NCBI GenBank assembly: GCA_963616935.1
Contig: CAVEMS010000003.1
Span: forward strand, 124,001 to 188,000
DNA from: UBA4951 sp963616935
GTDB taxonomy: Bacteria > Bacillota_I > Bacilli_A > RFN20 > CAG-826
Length of the DNA: 64,000 nucleotides
Direction: 5' to 3'
Under the pieces are notes generated by a model. That model was not told the DNA's origin, made no database searches, and saw nothing but the letters and a program-made list of their open reading frames with translations. Positions 8,478 to 16,331 of this stretch are shown here, one piece after another. Both the position numbers and the translations under genes were made by a program. How positions within the stretch are numbered: the first letter of the stretch is position 1; each line of letters begins with the position of its first letter.

Positions 8478-8768
8478 ATGACAAAAATGAAAGAAAATAC
8501 GAAAACAACGCTAAATTTAAGGATAGATTCCGACTTAAAAAATGAGGCGGAAAAAGTGATAGATGAGCTTGGATTATCGACCTCAACGGCAGTTGTTTTA
8601 TTCTTAAAAGCCGTCGTCAGACACAACGGTTTGCCGTTCGATGTGCGCCTAACGAAAGCGAAAAACGAACGGAAAACTAGGCCTTCACCTCAGAAAAAGG
8701 CGACAGCAAAGAGACCGAAAAAACAAGCGCATGGCGATTCCTTGATGCGCGCGATCGACAAACTATAG
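8478..8768 (+). CDS. Orphan RelB/DinJ-family ribbon-helix-helix antitoxin
   Basis: A protein of 96 residues. Residues about 8-60 match the RelB/DinJ family: TTLNLRIDSDLKNEAEKV strand-helix, LGLSTSTAVVLFLKAVV, and the terminal GLPFDV. A basic tail follows (KNERKTRPSPQKKATAKRPK) with a short last helix. DinJ-type proteins bind DNA as dimers and neutralise a YafQ/RelE endonuclease encoded just downstream, but no toxin reading frame is present on either side. A second ATG at 8487 is possible; neither has a Shine-Dalgarno. The protein may act as a solitary regulator or be the remnant of a toxin-antitoxin pair. Confidence 0.8.
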   Translation: MTKMKENTKTTLNLRIDSDLKNEAEKVIDELGLSTSTAVVLFLKAVVRHNGLPFDVRLTKAKNERKTRPSPQKKATAKRPKKQAHGDSLMRAIDKL

Positions 8769-8963
8769 TTTTTGATTGACGATAAATGGCGGTATCTTTT
8801 GCTTATTTTTTCTCTTTTATAACATAGGTGAGTGTTCCGCTGCGTATTTTTGCTCGGTATGGCTATTAGAAGCGCTAAAAACGGCCGTAGAGGTTCGTTT
8901 ATATTCTTTTAGATAAATAAGTTAAAGCCGATGGAATTGCGTTTGTATGGCCCGTTTTGCGAC

Positions 8964-8991
8964 AAAAAAAGACGCCCTTTTCAGAGCGTCT
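8964..8991 (-). terminator. Intrinsic terminator of ppdK
   Basis: Reading the minus strand: AGACGC (8991-8986), a loop, GCGTCT (8975-8970), then a run of T residues (the A run at 8964-8970 on the plus strand). It lies 25 bases after the ppdK stop. Confidence 0.9.
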
Positions 8992-9015
8992 ATAAAACCT
9001 AGAAATTATAGATTT

Positions 9016-11679
9016 TTATTTTTTGCAGCAGCAGCATTTCTCCTTTTCGTGGAGAATGTTGGCTTGCGCGGCGGCCAAACGAGCGAGTGGGACGCGGAAT
9101 GGCGAGCAGCTTACGTAATCAAGTCCGACTTTGTCGTAGAAGTTGATGGAAGCTGGATCGCCGCCGGTTTCACCGCAGACACCGATTGTGATGTCTTTCT
9201 TGGTTGCACGGCCGCGTTCGACAGCGATCTTGACGAGTTCGCCAACACCATCGACGTCGACGGTTTGGAATGGATCGAATTCGTAGATCTTCTTGTCGTA
9301 GTAATATGGGAGGAATTGTCCGGAATCGTCACGGCTGAAGCCCATGGTGAGCTGAGTCAAGTCGTTGGTTCCGAAGCTGAAGAACTCGGCTTCATTGGCG
9401 AGGTTTCCAGCTTGTAAGCACCCTCTCGGGATTTCGATCATGGTGCCGACGTGGTAAGTGAGCTTGTGGCCCGCTTTAGCCATTTCGTTTTCGACGGCCT
9501 CAACGACAACCGTTTTGGCGTAATGGAGTTCCTTTTGCTCGCCAGTGAGAGGAATCATGATTTCAGGTTCGACATCTTTGCCGAGTTCCTTGCTGGCTTT
9601 GAGGGCAGCTTGGATGATGGCGGTGGCTTGCATACGGTAGATTTCCGGGTAGGCGACGCAAAGACGGACGCCACGGAAGCCCATCATTGGGTTGGCTTGG
9701 TGGAGTTGGTTGATGCGGTCGCGGACTTTTTGCTCGGTGACACCAAGCTTATCGGCGATGTCTTTGATCTTCTCGTCTTCATGGATGTCTGGTAAGAATT
9801 CGTGAAGTGGGGGATCGAGTAAACGGATGTTGACCTTGTAGTCTGGGCAAGACATATACATCTTGTAGAAGTCTTCGACTTGATATGGTCTTAAACGTTC
9901 GAGAGCGGCGGAGCGTTGTTCGGCGGTGTCGCTAAGAATCATCGAACGCATATTGAGGATTCTATCATCGGCGAAGAACATACGTTCAGTACGGCAAAGA
10001 CCGATACCTTCAGCACCGAATTTAGCAGCGTTTTCAGCATCTAATGGGGTGTTGCAGTTGGCGCGGATAGCAAGGCGACGATATTTATCGGCCCAAGCCA
10101 TCATGCGTCCGAAGTTGCCTCCGAGGTCGGCTTCCTTTGTTTGAATTGCGCCTTCGTAGACGTTTCCGGTGTTGCCGTCAACTGAGACGACATCCTTTTC
10201 GGTGTAGACCTTGCCATTGATGGTCATGGTCTTGGCTTCTTCGTTGATGATAGCGCCGGTGCAGCCAGCGGTGCAGCATTTGCCCATCGAACGGGCAACG
10301 ACAGCAGCGTGGGAGGTCATACCACCGCGGGCGGTGATGATGGCTTCGGCGTTAACCATGCCGATGATGTCTTCTGGAGAGGTTTCGCTACGAGCGAGAA
10401 CGACCTTGTGTCCGGCGTCTTTCTCGGCTTTGGCTTCTTCGGCGGTGAAGACGAGGTGTCCGGTGCCGGCGCCTGGGGAGGCTGGAAGGCCAGTGATTAT
10501 CGGAGTGTGTTTCTTAAGATCTGCTGGATCGAAGGTCGGGTGGAGAAGGTCGTTTAAGGATTTTGGCTCAACGCGGAGCGTGGCTTCCTTTTCGTCGATC
10601 AATCCTTCGTCGACCAAATCGCAAGCGATCTTTAAAGCGGCAGCGGCGGTGCGCTTGCCGTTACGGGTTTGCAAGAAGTAGAGTTTGCCTTTTTCGACGG
10701 TGTATTCCATGTCTTGCATATCGCGGAAGTATTTTTCCATGCGTTCGATCGTGGAAACGAATTGATCGTAGACGTCTGGCATACGTTCCTTGAGCGCGTC
10801 GATATGAAGCGGGGTGCGAACGCCGGCGACGACGTCTTCACCTTGCGCGTTCGGCAAGAATTCGGCATAGATTTTCTTTTCGCCAGTGGATGGGTTGCGT
10901 GAGAAGGCGACACCGGTGCCGCAATCTTCGCCCATGTTGCCGAAGACCATCGTTTGAACGTTGACGGCGGTTCCCCAAGAATATGGGATGCCGTTCATTT
11001 GACGGTAGACGTTGGCGCGTGGGTTGTCCCAGCTGCGGAAAACGGCCGCGATGGCTTCTTTGAGTTGAACGAACGGATCGGATGGGAAGTCCTCGTTGAA
11101 GACTTTCTTGTAATAAGCCTTATAAGAGGCCACGAGTTCCTTTAATTGCTCAGTGGTGACTTCGGTATCGAGCTTGTATCCATTCTTTTCTTTGAGCTCG
11201 TCGAGCATCTTGTCCATCTCGGTTCTTGGATGGCCTTTGGCGATGTTCGTGAACATGAGAATGAAGCGGCGATAGCTGTCATAAGCAAAACGCGGGTTGT
11301 TGGTGGCTTTAGCCATCGCTTCGACGGTCACGTCGTTAAGTCCGAGGTTGAGAATGGTGTCCATCATGCCTGGCATCGATTGACGAGCGCCAGAACGGAC
11401 GGAGACGAGAAGAGGCATGCCTTTTCCGCCGAATTCCTTACCATTGACTTCGATGTCGTGAAGATGTTTCACGACGTCCTCCCATACGTAATCTGGAATT
11501 TGTTTGCCAGAATCGTAATAGAGGTTGCACGCTTCGGTCGTGACGGTGAAACCAGCTGGAATGTTGATGCCAGCGGCGGTCATCTCAGCAAGACCAAAGC
11601 CTTTTCCTCCAAGAATCTCCTTGCCGATTTTGGCTTCGTGAGCTTCTTTGAAGGAGTAAACGTATTTCTTGTCTGCCAT
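9016..11679 (-). CDS. ppdK: Pyruvate, phosphate dikinase
   Basis: PPDK interconverts pyruvate + ATP + Pi and PEP + AMP + PPi; in fermentative bacteria it often runs as a PPi-dependent pyruvate kinase in glycolysis. The 887-residue protein has the N-terminal ATP-grasp domain (KGFGLAEMTAAG), the central phosphohistidine domain with GGMTSHAAVVAR (catalytic His at 457), and the C-terminal TIM barrel with GVCGETGGD (catalytic Cys at 835). Length is standard. The ATG has a strong AGGAGG ribosome site. The extreme C-terminus is odd: four consecutive Cys followed by two Lys. The gene stands alone between its own leader and terminator. Confidence 0.97.
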   Translation of the reverse strand: MADKKYVYSFKEAHEAKIGKEILGGKGFGLAEMTAAGINIPAGFTVTTEACNLYYDSGKQIPDYVWEDVVKHLHDIEVNGKEFGGKGMPLLVSVRSGARQSMPGMMDTILNLGLNDVTVEAMAKATNNPRFAYDSYRRFILMFTNIAKGHPRTEMDKMLDELKEKNGYKLDTEVTTEQLKELVASYKAYYKKVFNEDFPSDPFVQLKEAIAAVFRSWDNPRANVYRQMNGIPYSWGTAVNVQTMVFGNMGEDCGTGVAFSRNPSTGEKKIYAEFLPNAQGEDVVAGVRTPLHIDALKERMPDVYDQFVSTIERMEKYFRDMQDMEYTVEKGKLYFLQTRNGKRTAAAALKIACDLVDEGLIDEKEATLRVEPKSLNDLLHPTFDPADLKKHTPIITGLPASPGAGTGHLVFTAEEAKAEKDAGHKVVLARSETSPEDIIGMVNAEAIITARGGMTSHAAVVARSMGKCCTAGCTGAIINEEAKTMTINGKVYTEKDVVSVDGNTGNVYEGAIQTKEADLGGNFGRMMAWADKYRRLAIRANCNTPLDAENAAKFGAEGIGLCRTERMFFADDRILNMRSMILSDTAEQRSAALERLRPYQVEDFYKMYMSCPDYKVNIRLLDPPLHEFLPDIHEDEKIKDIADKLGVTEQKVRDRINQLHQANPMMGFRGVRLCVAYPEIYRMQATAIIQAALKASKELGKDVEPEIMIPLTGEQKELHYAKTVVVEAVENEMAKAGHKLTYHVGTMIEIPRGCLQAGNLANEAEFFSFGTNDLTQLTMGFSRDDSGQFLPYYYDKKIYEFDPFQTVDVDGVGELVKIAVERGRATKKDITIGVCGETGGDPASINFYDKVGLDYVSCSPFRVPLARLAAAQANILHEKEKCCCCKK

Positions 11680-11972
11680 GTTGTCCTCCTAATGACAATG
11701 TAGAGCACTATCAGTGCCTGACGGGTAGAACTATAGCACAAGAGACTTCTTCAAAGAAGAAAAAGAGTGTTTTTAAGGCGATTCTGAGTTTAATAATCTC
11801 GGAATGACGAATGCATAGCGTTTTGTTTAAAAAAATGCCTCTTACGCTTTATTTTGATTTTTGTATGGTTTTTGCGGGGATTTTGCGTTTTTCGACAACT
11901 AAAAGCCTTGTGAAACTACCATATCAGACGTCATCATGGTAAAGTTTTAAGAAGAAAAAGAAGGAATTTTGT

Positions 11973-13562
11973 ATGACCGACTCATTGATTATGACCATCG
12001 ACTTTGGCACACAAAGCGTGCGCGTTTCGGTGTGGAATTCAAAAGGTGAAGTGTTGGCGATGGAGAAGGAAAAATACAATCCTCCATATTTTTCCATATT
12101 GCCGAATTACGCCGAGCAGGATCCGGCCGTCTATTTCGATTGCTTGGCGAAGTGCACAAACAAAATAGTTGAAAGCAATCCAGATATCATAAAAAAGGTT
12201 GCCGGCATCAGTCTCACTTGTTTCCGCGATAGCGCTGTTTTGTTGGATAAGGATCGTAAGGTCGTGCGTCCTATGATCCTTTGGCTGGATCAAAGAATGG
12301 CCGAATGCAAAAAACCACTCCCGTTATTTTCCAGGATGATTTTTGGCTTGGTTGGCATGACTGATGCCATCAATTTTAATCGCAAACGTTGCGCTGCCAA
12401 CTGGATAATCGAAAATGAGCCCGAGAATTGGGCAAAAGTAGATAAGTACATTCCTATTTCAACTTATTTCATTTGGCGACTGACTGGAGAGTTAGTTGAC
12501 AGCGCGTCCAATTGCGCTGGGCACTACCCAATCGATTTCAAGAAAAAGCAGTGGTACAAGAACCCGGAAAAACATCTCAAAGGTCAAATATTTAGTATCA
12601 AAGCCAGTATGCTTCCGAGAATCGTTCCAGAGGGCGCGATATTGGGGGAAATCACAAAAGAAGCGAGCGAAATAACCGGGCTTCCGGTTGGATTGAAATT
12701 GTATGCTTCCGGAAGCGACAAGTCGTGCGAAACGCTAGGCCTTGGCGTTATGGATGACAAGACGGCCGCCATAAGCTACGGAACCGCTTCAAGCGTGGAA
12801 ATCACGAGAACCAAATATACCGAATCCGAAACATTTTTGCCTGGATATCCCGCTTGCGTGCCCGGTTATTACAATATGGATATACAGGTATACCGTGGAT
12901 ATTGGATGATCAATTGGTTTTTGAAGGAATTCGGAGGCCAGAACATCGCCGATCTAATAACCGCCGATGCGTCAGCCGACGAATTCAACGAAAAACTGAA
13001 TTCCGTTCCGGCCGGCTGCGATGGCTTGGTGTTACAACCGTATTGGGGACCCGGGCTTTCTAGGCCTTTAGCCAAAGGCGCCATCATCGGTTTTAGCGAT
13101 TCCATCACCCAAGAACATTTCTATCGCGCGATCATCGAAGGCATTGCGTACGCTCTTAGAGAAGGTTTGGAACATTTTGAACACAAGATTCATCATCATA
13201 TACGCGCCATCAGGGTTTCTGGGGGCGGTTCTCAAAGCGATCAAATATGTCAAATAACGGCGGATATATTCGGTAGAGAAGTGTCGCGTGTACAAACAAG
13301 CGAAACATCAAGTTTGGGTGCGGCGATATCTGGGTTTTTGGCTATCGGCGAATATAACGATGTGGCCGAAGCGGCAAACGCGATGATTCGAGTTAAAGAT
13401 ACCTTCTATCCTAACAAAGAAGTTCATGAAAAATACGATTATCTATATCAAAACGCCTATAAATTAATGTATCCGAGGTTAAAAGGAATATATTCGAACA
13501 TCAAGGAATTCGGTCACAAAGAAGAACGGGAAAAGATTGGATTTAAACACCGTTTCAAATAA
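11973..13562 (+). CDS. FGGY-family carbohydrate kinase
   Basis: A 529-residue two-domain sugar kinase. The N-terminal phosphate loop MTIDFGTQSVRVSVWNSKGE and the C-terminal SGGGSQSDQICQITADIFG match FGGY kinases such as xylulokinase and glycerol kinase. The mid-protein DKSCETLGLGVMDD region is also typical. The substrate cannot be assigned: no isomerase, epimerase or sugar transporter lies nearby. An AAGGAA ribosome site precedes the ATG. The 3' end lies 3 bases from the convergent tetR gene with no terminator between, so the two transcripts probably overlap. Confidence 0.88.
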   Translation: MTDSLIMTIDFGTQSVRVSVWNSKGEVLAMEKEKYNPPYFSILPNYAEQDPAVYFDCLAKCTNKIVESNPDIIKKVAGISLTCFRDSAVLLDKDRKVVRPMILWLDQRMAECKKPLPLFSRMIFGLVGMTDAINFNRKRCAANWIIENEPENWAKVDKYIPISTYFIWRLTGELVDSASNCAGHYPIDFKKKQWYKNPEKHLKGQIFSIKASMLPRIVPEGAILGEITKEASEITGLPVGLKLYASGSDKSCETLGLGVMDDKTAAISYGTASSVEITRTKYTESETFLPGYPACVPGYYNMDIQVYRGYWMINWFLKEFGGQNIADLITADASADEFNEKLNSVPAGCDGLVLQPYWGPGLSRPLAKGAIIGFSDSITQEHFYRAIIEGIAYALREGLEHFEHKIHHHIRAIRVSGGGSQSDQICQITADIFGREVSRVQTSETSSLGAAISGFLAIGEYNDVAEAANAMIRVKDTFYPNKEVHEKYDYLYQNAYKLMYPRLKGIYSNIKEFGHKEEREKIGFKHRFK

Positions 13563-13565
13563 AGA

Positions 13566-14162
13566 TTAGCGTCTAATCAAGTATAGGACGGTTTCTAATT
13601 CCGCCGCTTTGAAACGATGTTCGTTACCTAAATTTATTCGCCTTGAAGCGGCTCCGGTCGCCGCGTCAATGATAAGCGAAGAAATTTCTGTTGGATCGCC
13701 TTTCGCTATATCGCCATCATCCATGGCCTTCTTAACCAATTTCAAAATCGTCTTGTCGATTTCCTCACCCAATAAGGGTTCGCTTTTTCGGAAGGTGGAA
13801 TTTGCTCTAATCAAGTCTAAATGCAGATACAAGACGGCGTTTTCCGAGTCGTGAAGACGGTCGAGGATATAAGCGATGGCCATTTTCAGTCCCTCGTATC
13901 CGCCAACACCCAAAACCTTTTCGGTCGGGAACTCCCATTCCGGATGTTTCTCGCTTCGAACCTTCATTAACGCGTTATAGACCGCTTCTTTTGAGGGGTA
14001 GTAGTGATAGAAAAGACCGTGTGAGCAATTGCATGCGGTGGCGATATCATCGATCGTTAGCTCATCAAACGTCAAAGAAGAAAATAGGCGTAAGGCCTTT
14101 TGCAATATTTTTTCTCTTCTTTTTTCGCGTAATAGCGCGCTTTGTTCGGCTGTTCTTGGCAT
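13566..14162 (-). CDS. TetR/AcrR-family transcriptional regulator
   Basis: A 198-residue regulator. The N-terminal helix-turn-helix is clear: REKILQKALRLFSS, then TIDDIATACNCSHGLFYHYY and SKEAVYNALM. The C-terminal ligand domain is divergent. It begins 9 bases after the popT stop with an AGAGGAAG ribosome site, so it is co-transcribed with popT and may control it in response to a membrane or envelope signal; the ligand is unknown. Confidence 0.9.
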   Translation of the reverse strand: MPRTAEQSALLREKRREKILQKALRLFSSLTFDELTIDDIATACNCSHGLFYHYYPSKEAVYNALMKVRSEKHPEWEFPTEKVLGVGGYEGLKMAIAYILDRLHDSENAVLYLHLDLIRANSTFRKSEPLLGEEIDKTILKLVKKAMDDGDIAKGDPTEISSLIIDAATGAASRRINLGNEHRFKAAELETVLYLIRR

Positions 14163-14171
14163 ATTCTTCCT

Positions 14172-15161
14172 CTATTCTATTTTGTCTTGTTGCGTGTTTT
14201 TGACATCTTTCGCGTTGCCTGAAATATTATCCGCCAACGTTTGCTTATTAAGAAGTTTTTTCGAAAGGAAATAACATCCGGCGAAAGCGAGCATTAAAAG
14301 AACGGGCGCGATCACCCATTCCCAGACTTGGGTGGTTTCATAAACGAAGAGTTTTCCGTCTTCGTTGATGACCATCTCTTGGTTGACATACATCGAAACG
14401 ATAGAGCCCAAAACGAAACCGATGACGATGTCGAAAGTTACTTCGTGATGTTTTGATAACAAAGATTTCATGGCTTTGCTGGTTAAGACAAAACCCATTA
14501 CGATGCCAACCAAAAGAGAGAAGAAAACGCCAATTCCGCTGGCCAGACGTTCGTGGTTATGGAACATTGAATCGTCGCCAATGAAGACGTTTAGGATTGG
14601 GTTATATAATCCAAAGATGAAGAGAATCATCGAACCGGAAATGCCAGGCACTATGCAAGCGGCGGCTGCGATGAATCCCGCTACGAAAACGAGTAGATAA
14701 ATCCACCAATCTCCGTTTACGAAAGATGAGTTCAAATCGAAATTCCAATAAATTTTCGATATGGCGCTTAAGATGCCGATAGAGGCTGCAAAAAGACCGG
14801 ACAAAATAATGATAAATATGGGTTTTGCAGTCTTTTTTTGATTTTTTACCTGATTTGTTATCAAAGGCATGAAACCCAAAATCACGCCGGCGAACAAAGA
14901 AACGATGGCGACTGGAGCATAGTGAAATCCGTATCTGACGCCTATCGTTATTGCTAAAGCGCTAATGACGGCGCCGATGCCAAGAGGCAACAAGGAGATG
15001 AAGCTCTTCTTGAAATCCTTGAACAAAGACGCGATGCCGTTAATCAATCTTTCATATATTCCAACGATTAGCCCCATCGTCCCGGCGCTCACTCCCGGAA
15101 TCATGCCCATTCCAAGCGATGCGCCCTTTAAAACGTCGAGTATCCATTTTTTAAATTTCAT
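14172..15161 (-). CDS. popT: DUF368 family polyprenyl-phosphate transporter (PopT-like)
   Basis: DUF368 proteins were recently shown to recycle undecaprenyl phosphate across the membrane. This 329-residue protein has eight or more hydrophobic segments and the N-terminal family signature KGASLGMGMIPGVSAGTMGL followed by VGIYERLI, echoed internally by AACIVPGISGSMILFIFG. An upstream in-frame ATG at 15170 would overlap the TATTAT box at 15169-15174, so I prefer the ATG at 15161. It heads a two-gene operon with a TetR regulator. With ispE this suggests a retained lipid-carrier cycle. Confidence 0.9.
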   Translation of the reverse strand: MKFKKWILDVLKGASLGMGMIPGVSAGTMGLIVGIYERLINGIASLFKDFKKSFISLLPLGIGAVISALAITIGVRYGFHYAPVAIVSLFAGVILGFMPLITNQVKNQKKTAKPIFIIILSGLFAASIGILSAISKIYWNFDLNSSFVNGDWWIYLLVFVAGFIAAAACIVPGISGSMILFIFGLYNPILNVFIGDDSMFHNHERLASGIGVFFSLLVGIVMGFVLTSKAMKSLLSKHHEVTFDIVIGFVLGSIVSMYVNQEMVINEDGKLFVYETTQVWEWVIAPVLLMLAFAGCYFLSKKLLNKQTLADNISGNAKDVKNTQQDKIE

Positions 15162-15168
15162 GTAAACC

Positions 15169-15174
15169 ATAATA
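15169..15174 (-). promoter_or_regulatory. -10 box immediately before popT (leaderless type)
   Basis: TATTAT on the minus strand with seven bases between it and the ATG at 15161, and no Shine-Dalgarno. The inferred transcript begins at or within two bases of the start codon. Confidence 0.5.
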
Positions 15175-15210
15175 GCCTAATCGCCCCAATAAGTGGTAGA
15201 CTTCCATTGC

Positions 15211-15762
15211 ATGAAAACTTTAGTTTTATATTATTCAAAAACAGGCAACACCAAGAGGTATGCCGAAGACTTAGCGAAAGCGGTCGATGGGGATGTTTAC
15301 CCTTTGAAAAAACTCAAGCCGAAGAAATGGGCGGAGTACGACACCATCGTTTTCGGTGGTTGGATTATGGGCGGAACGATTCAAGGATTGGACCGCTTTT
15401 TGCAAAGCTGGGATGAAGTGCTATCTGAGAAAAACGTAATCGTTTTCGCCGATGGCATGGGGATCCCCGATCAAACGACCAGGAGAAAATTGATCGAACA
15501 GAACGTTTTGGACATTTACCACATTCGTTTTTATCAATTGAGGGGTTCTTTCGACTTTTCGAAACTCCATTTCCCATACAACATCCTCTTGAATTCGTCC
15601 CTTTCTGCGATGTCTAAGGATCCTGAACATCAGGACACCGCATCCGCTATCGAATATCTCAAGTCAAATCCGTTAGAGGTTTATGACCGCGAGAAAATGG
15701 ACAAGATGATATCCGTCATTAGAAACCTTGCTTTAGAGGTTCATTTCGAGGAGAAGAAATGA
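15211..15762 (+). CDS. Flavodoxin-domain protein
   Basis: This 183-residue protein is predicted to bind FMN. The phosphate-binding loop YYSKTGNTKRYAEDLAK is at residues 7-23, and the middle of the fold (YDTIVFGGWIMGGTIQG) fits the flavodoxin/protoporphyrinogen oxidase HemG-like group. The ATG at 15211 matches the family N-terminus MKTLVLYYSKTGN; the upstream GTG at 15193 does not. A TAGACT box lies eight bases upstream of the ATG, so the mRNA may be leaderless. The stop overlaps pth by 4 bases. Redox partner unknown. Confidence 0.85.
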   Translation: MKTLVLYYSKTGNTKRYAEDLAKAVDGDVYPLKKLKPKKWAEYDTIVFGGWIMGGTIQGLDRFLQSWDEVLSEKNVIVFADGMGIPDQTTRRKLIEQNVLDIYHIRFYQLRGSFDFSKLHFPYNILLNSSLSAMSKDPEHQDTASAIEYLKSNPLEVYDREKMDKMISVIRNLALEVHFEEKK

Positions 15763-16331
15763 AACTATTCGTTGGGCTTGGCAACCCTGGCAAAGAATAC
15801 GAAGGGACTCGGCACAACATGGGTTTTATGGCCGTTGACCGCTTTATGGATATGGCGGGAGGGGTTTTTGATAAGACCGATTTCAAGGGCGAGTACGGAA
15901 TTGTGAGAAACGCGGCGTTTAAGGAACCCGTCATCGTGCTTAAGCCACTTACCTATGTGAATCTGTCTGGCGAAAGCGTACGACCGATTGCTGATTTTTA
16001 TAAGATCGATATCGAAGACATTGTTATCGTCTATGACGAGATGTCGATCAATGAAGGGGAACTCCGTCTTAGGAAAAAGGGTTCTAGCGGTGGGCATAAC
16101 GGCATCAAGAACATCATCGCCAATTTAGGAACAGAAGAAATCAAAAGAATCAAAGTGGGAATCGGCGAGCCGATGGGGAAAAATCCAGTCAATTATGTCC
16201 TTGGCAAACCCTCCGAAGAAGGCAAAAAACTTATCGACGAAGCGCTCGACAACGCGGCGCGGGCCTTAAGGGATACGCTGCTTCGCGATTTCGATTATGC
16301 GATGAATTTATATAATGGCAAAAGAAAATAG
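15759..16331 (+). CDS. pth: Peptidyl-tRNA hydrolase
   Basis: Pth releases peptides from dropped-off peptidyl-tRNAs. The 190-residue protein carries VGLGNPGKEYEGTRHNMGF with the conserved Asn and catalytic His, the KPLTYVNLSGE motif, and the DEMSINEGELRLRKKGSSGG/HNGIK loop. GAGGAGAAG is its ribosome site inside the flavodoxin gene. The 3' end overlaps mfd by 17 bases. The pth-mfd order is conserved in Firmicutes. Confidence 0.97.
   Translation: MKLFVGLGNPGKEYEGTRHNMGFMAVDRFMDMAGGVFDKTDFKGEYGIVRNAAFKEPVIVLKPLTYVNLSGESVRPIADFYKIDIEDIVIVYDEMSINEGELRLRKKGSSGGHNGIKNIIANLGTEEIKRIKVGIGEPMGKNPVNYVLGKPSEEGKKLIDEALDNAARALRDTLLRDFDYAMNLYNGKRK

Noticed and set aside
9451..11703. Several open frames on the plus strand (114-185 codons) within the ppdK region
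   Set aside because: They lie antisense to a complete, highly conserved PPDK gene, have no ribosome sites, and their composition mirrors codon bias of the real gene.
16311..16316. TATAAT overlapping the mfd start codon
   Set aside because: A promoter here would start transcription inside mfd; the match is within the 3' end of pth coding sequence and is probably chance.
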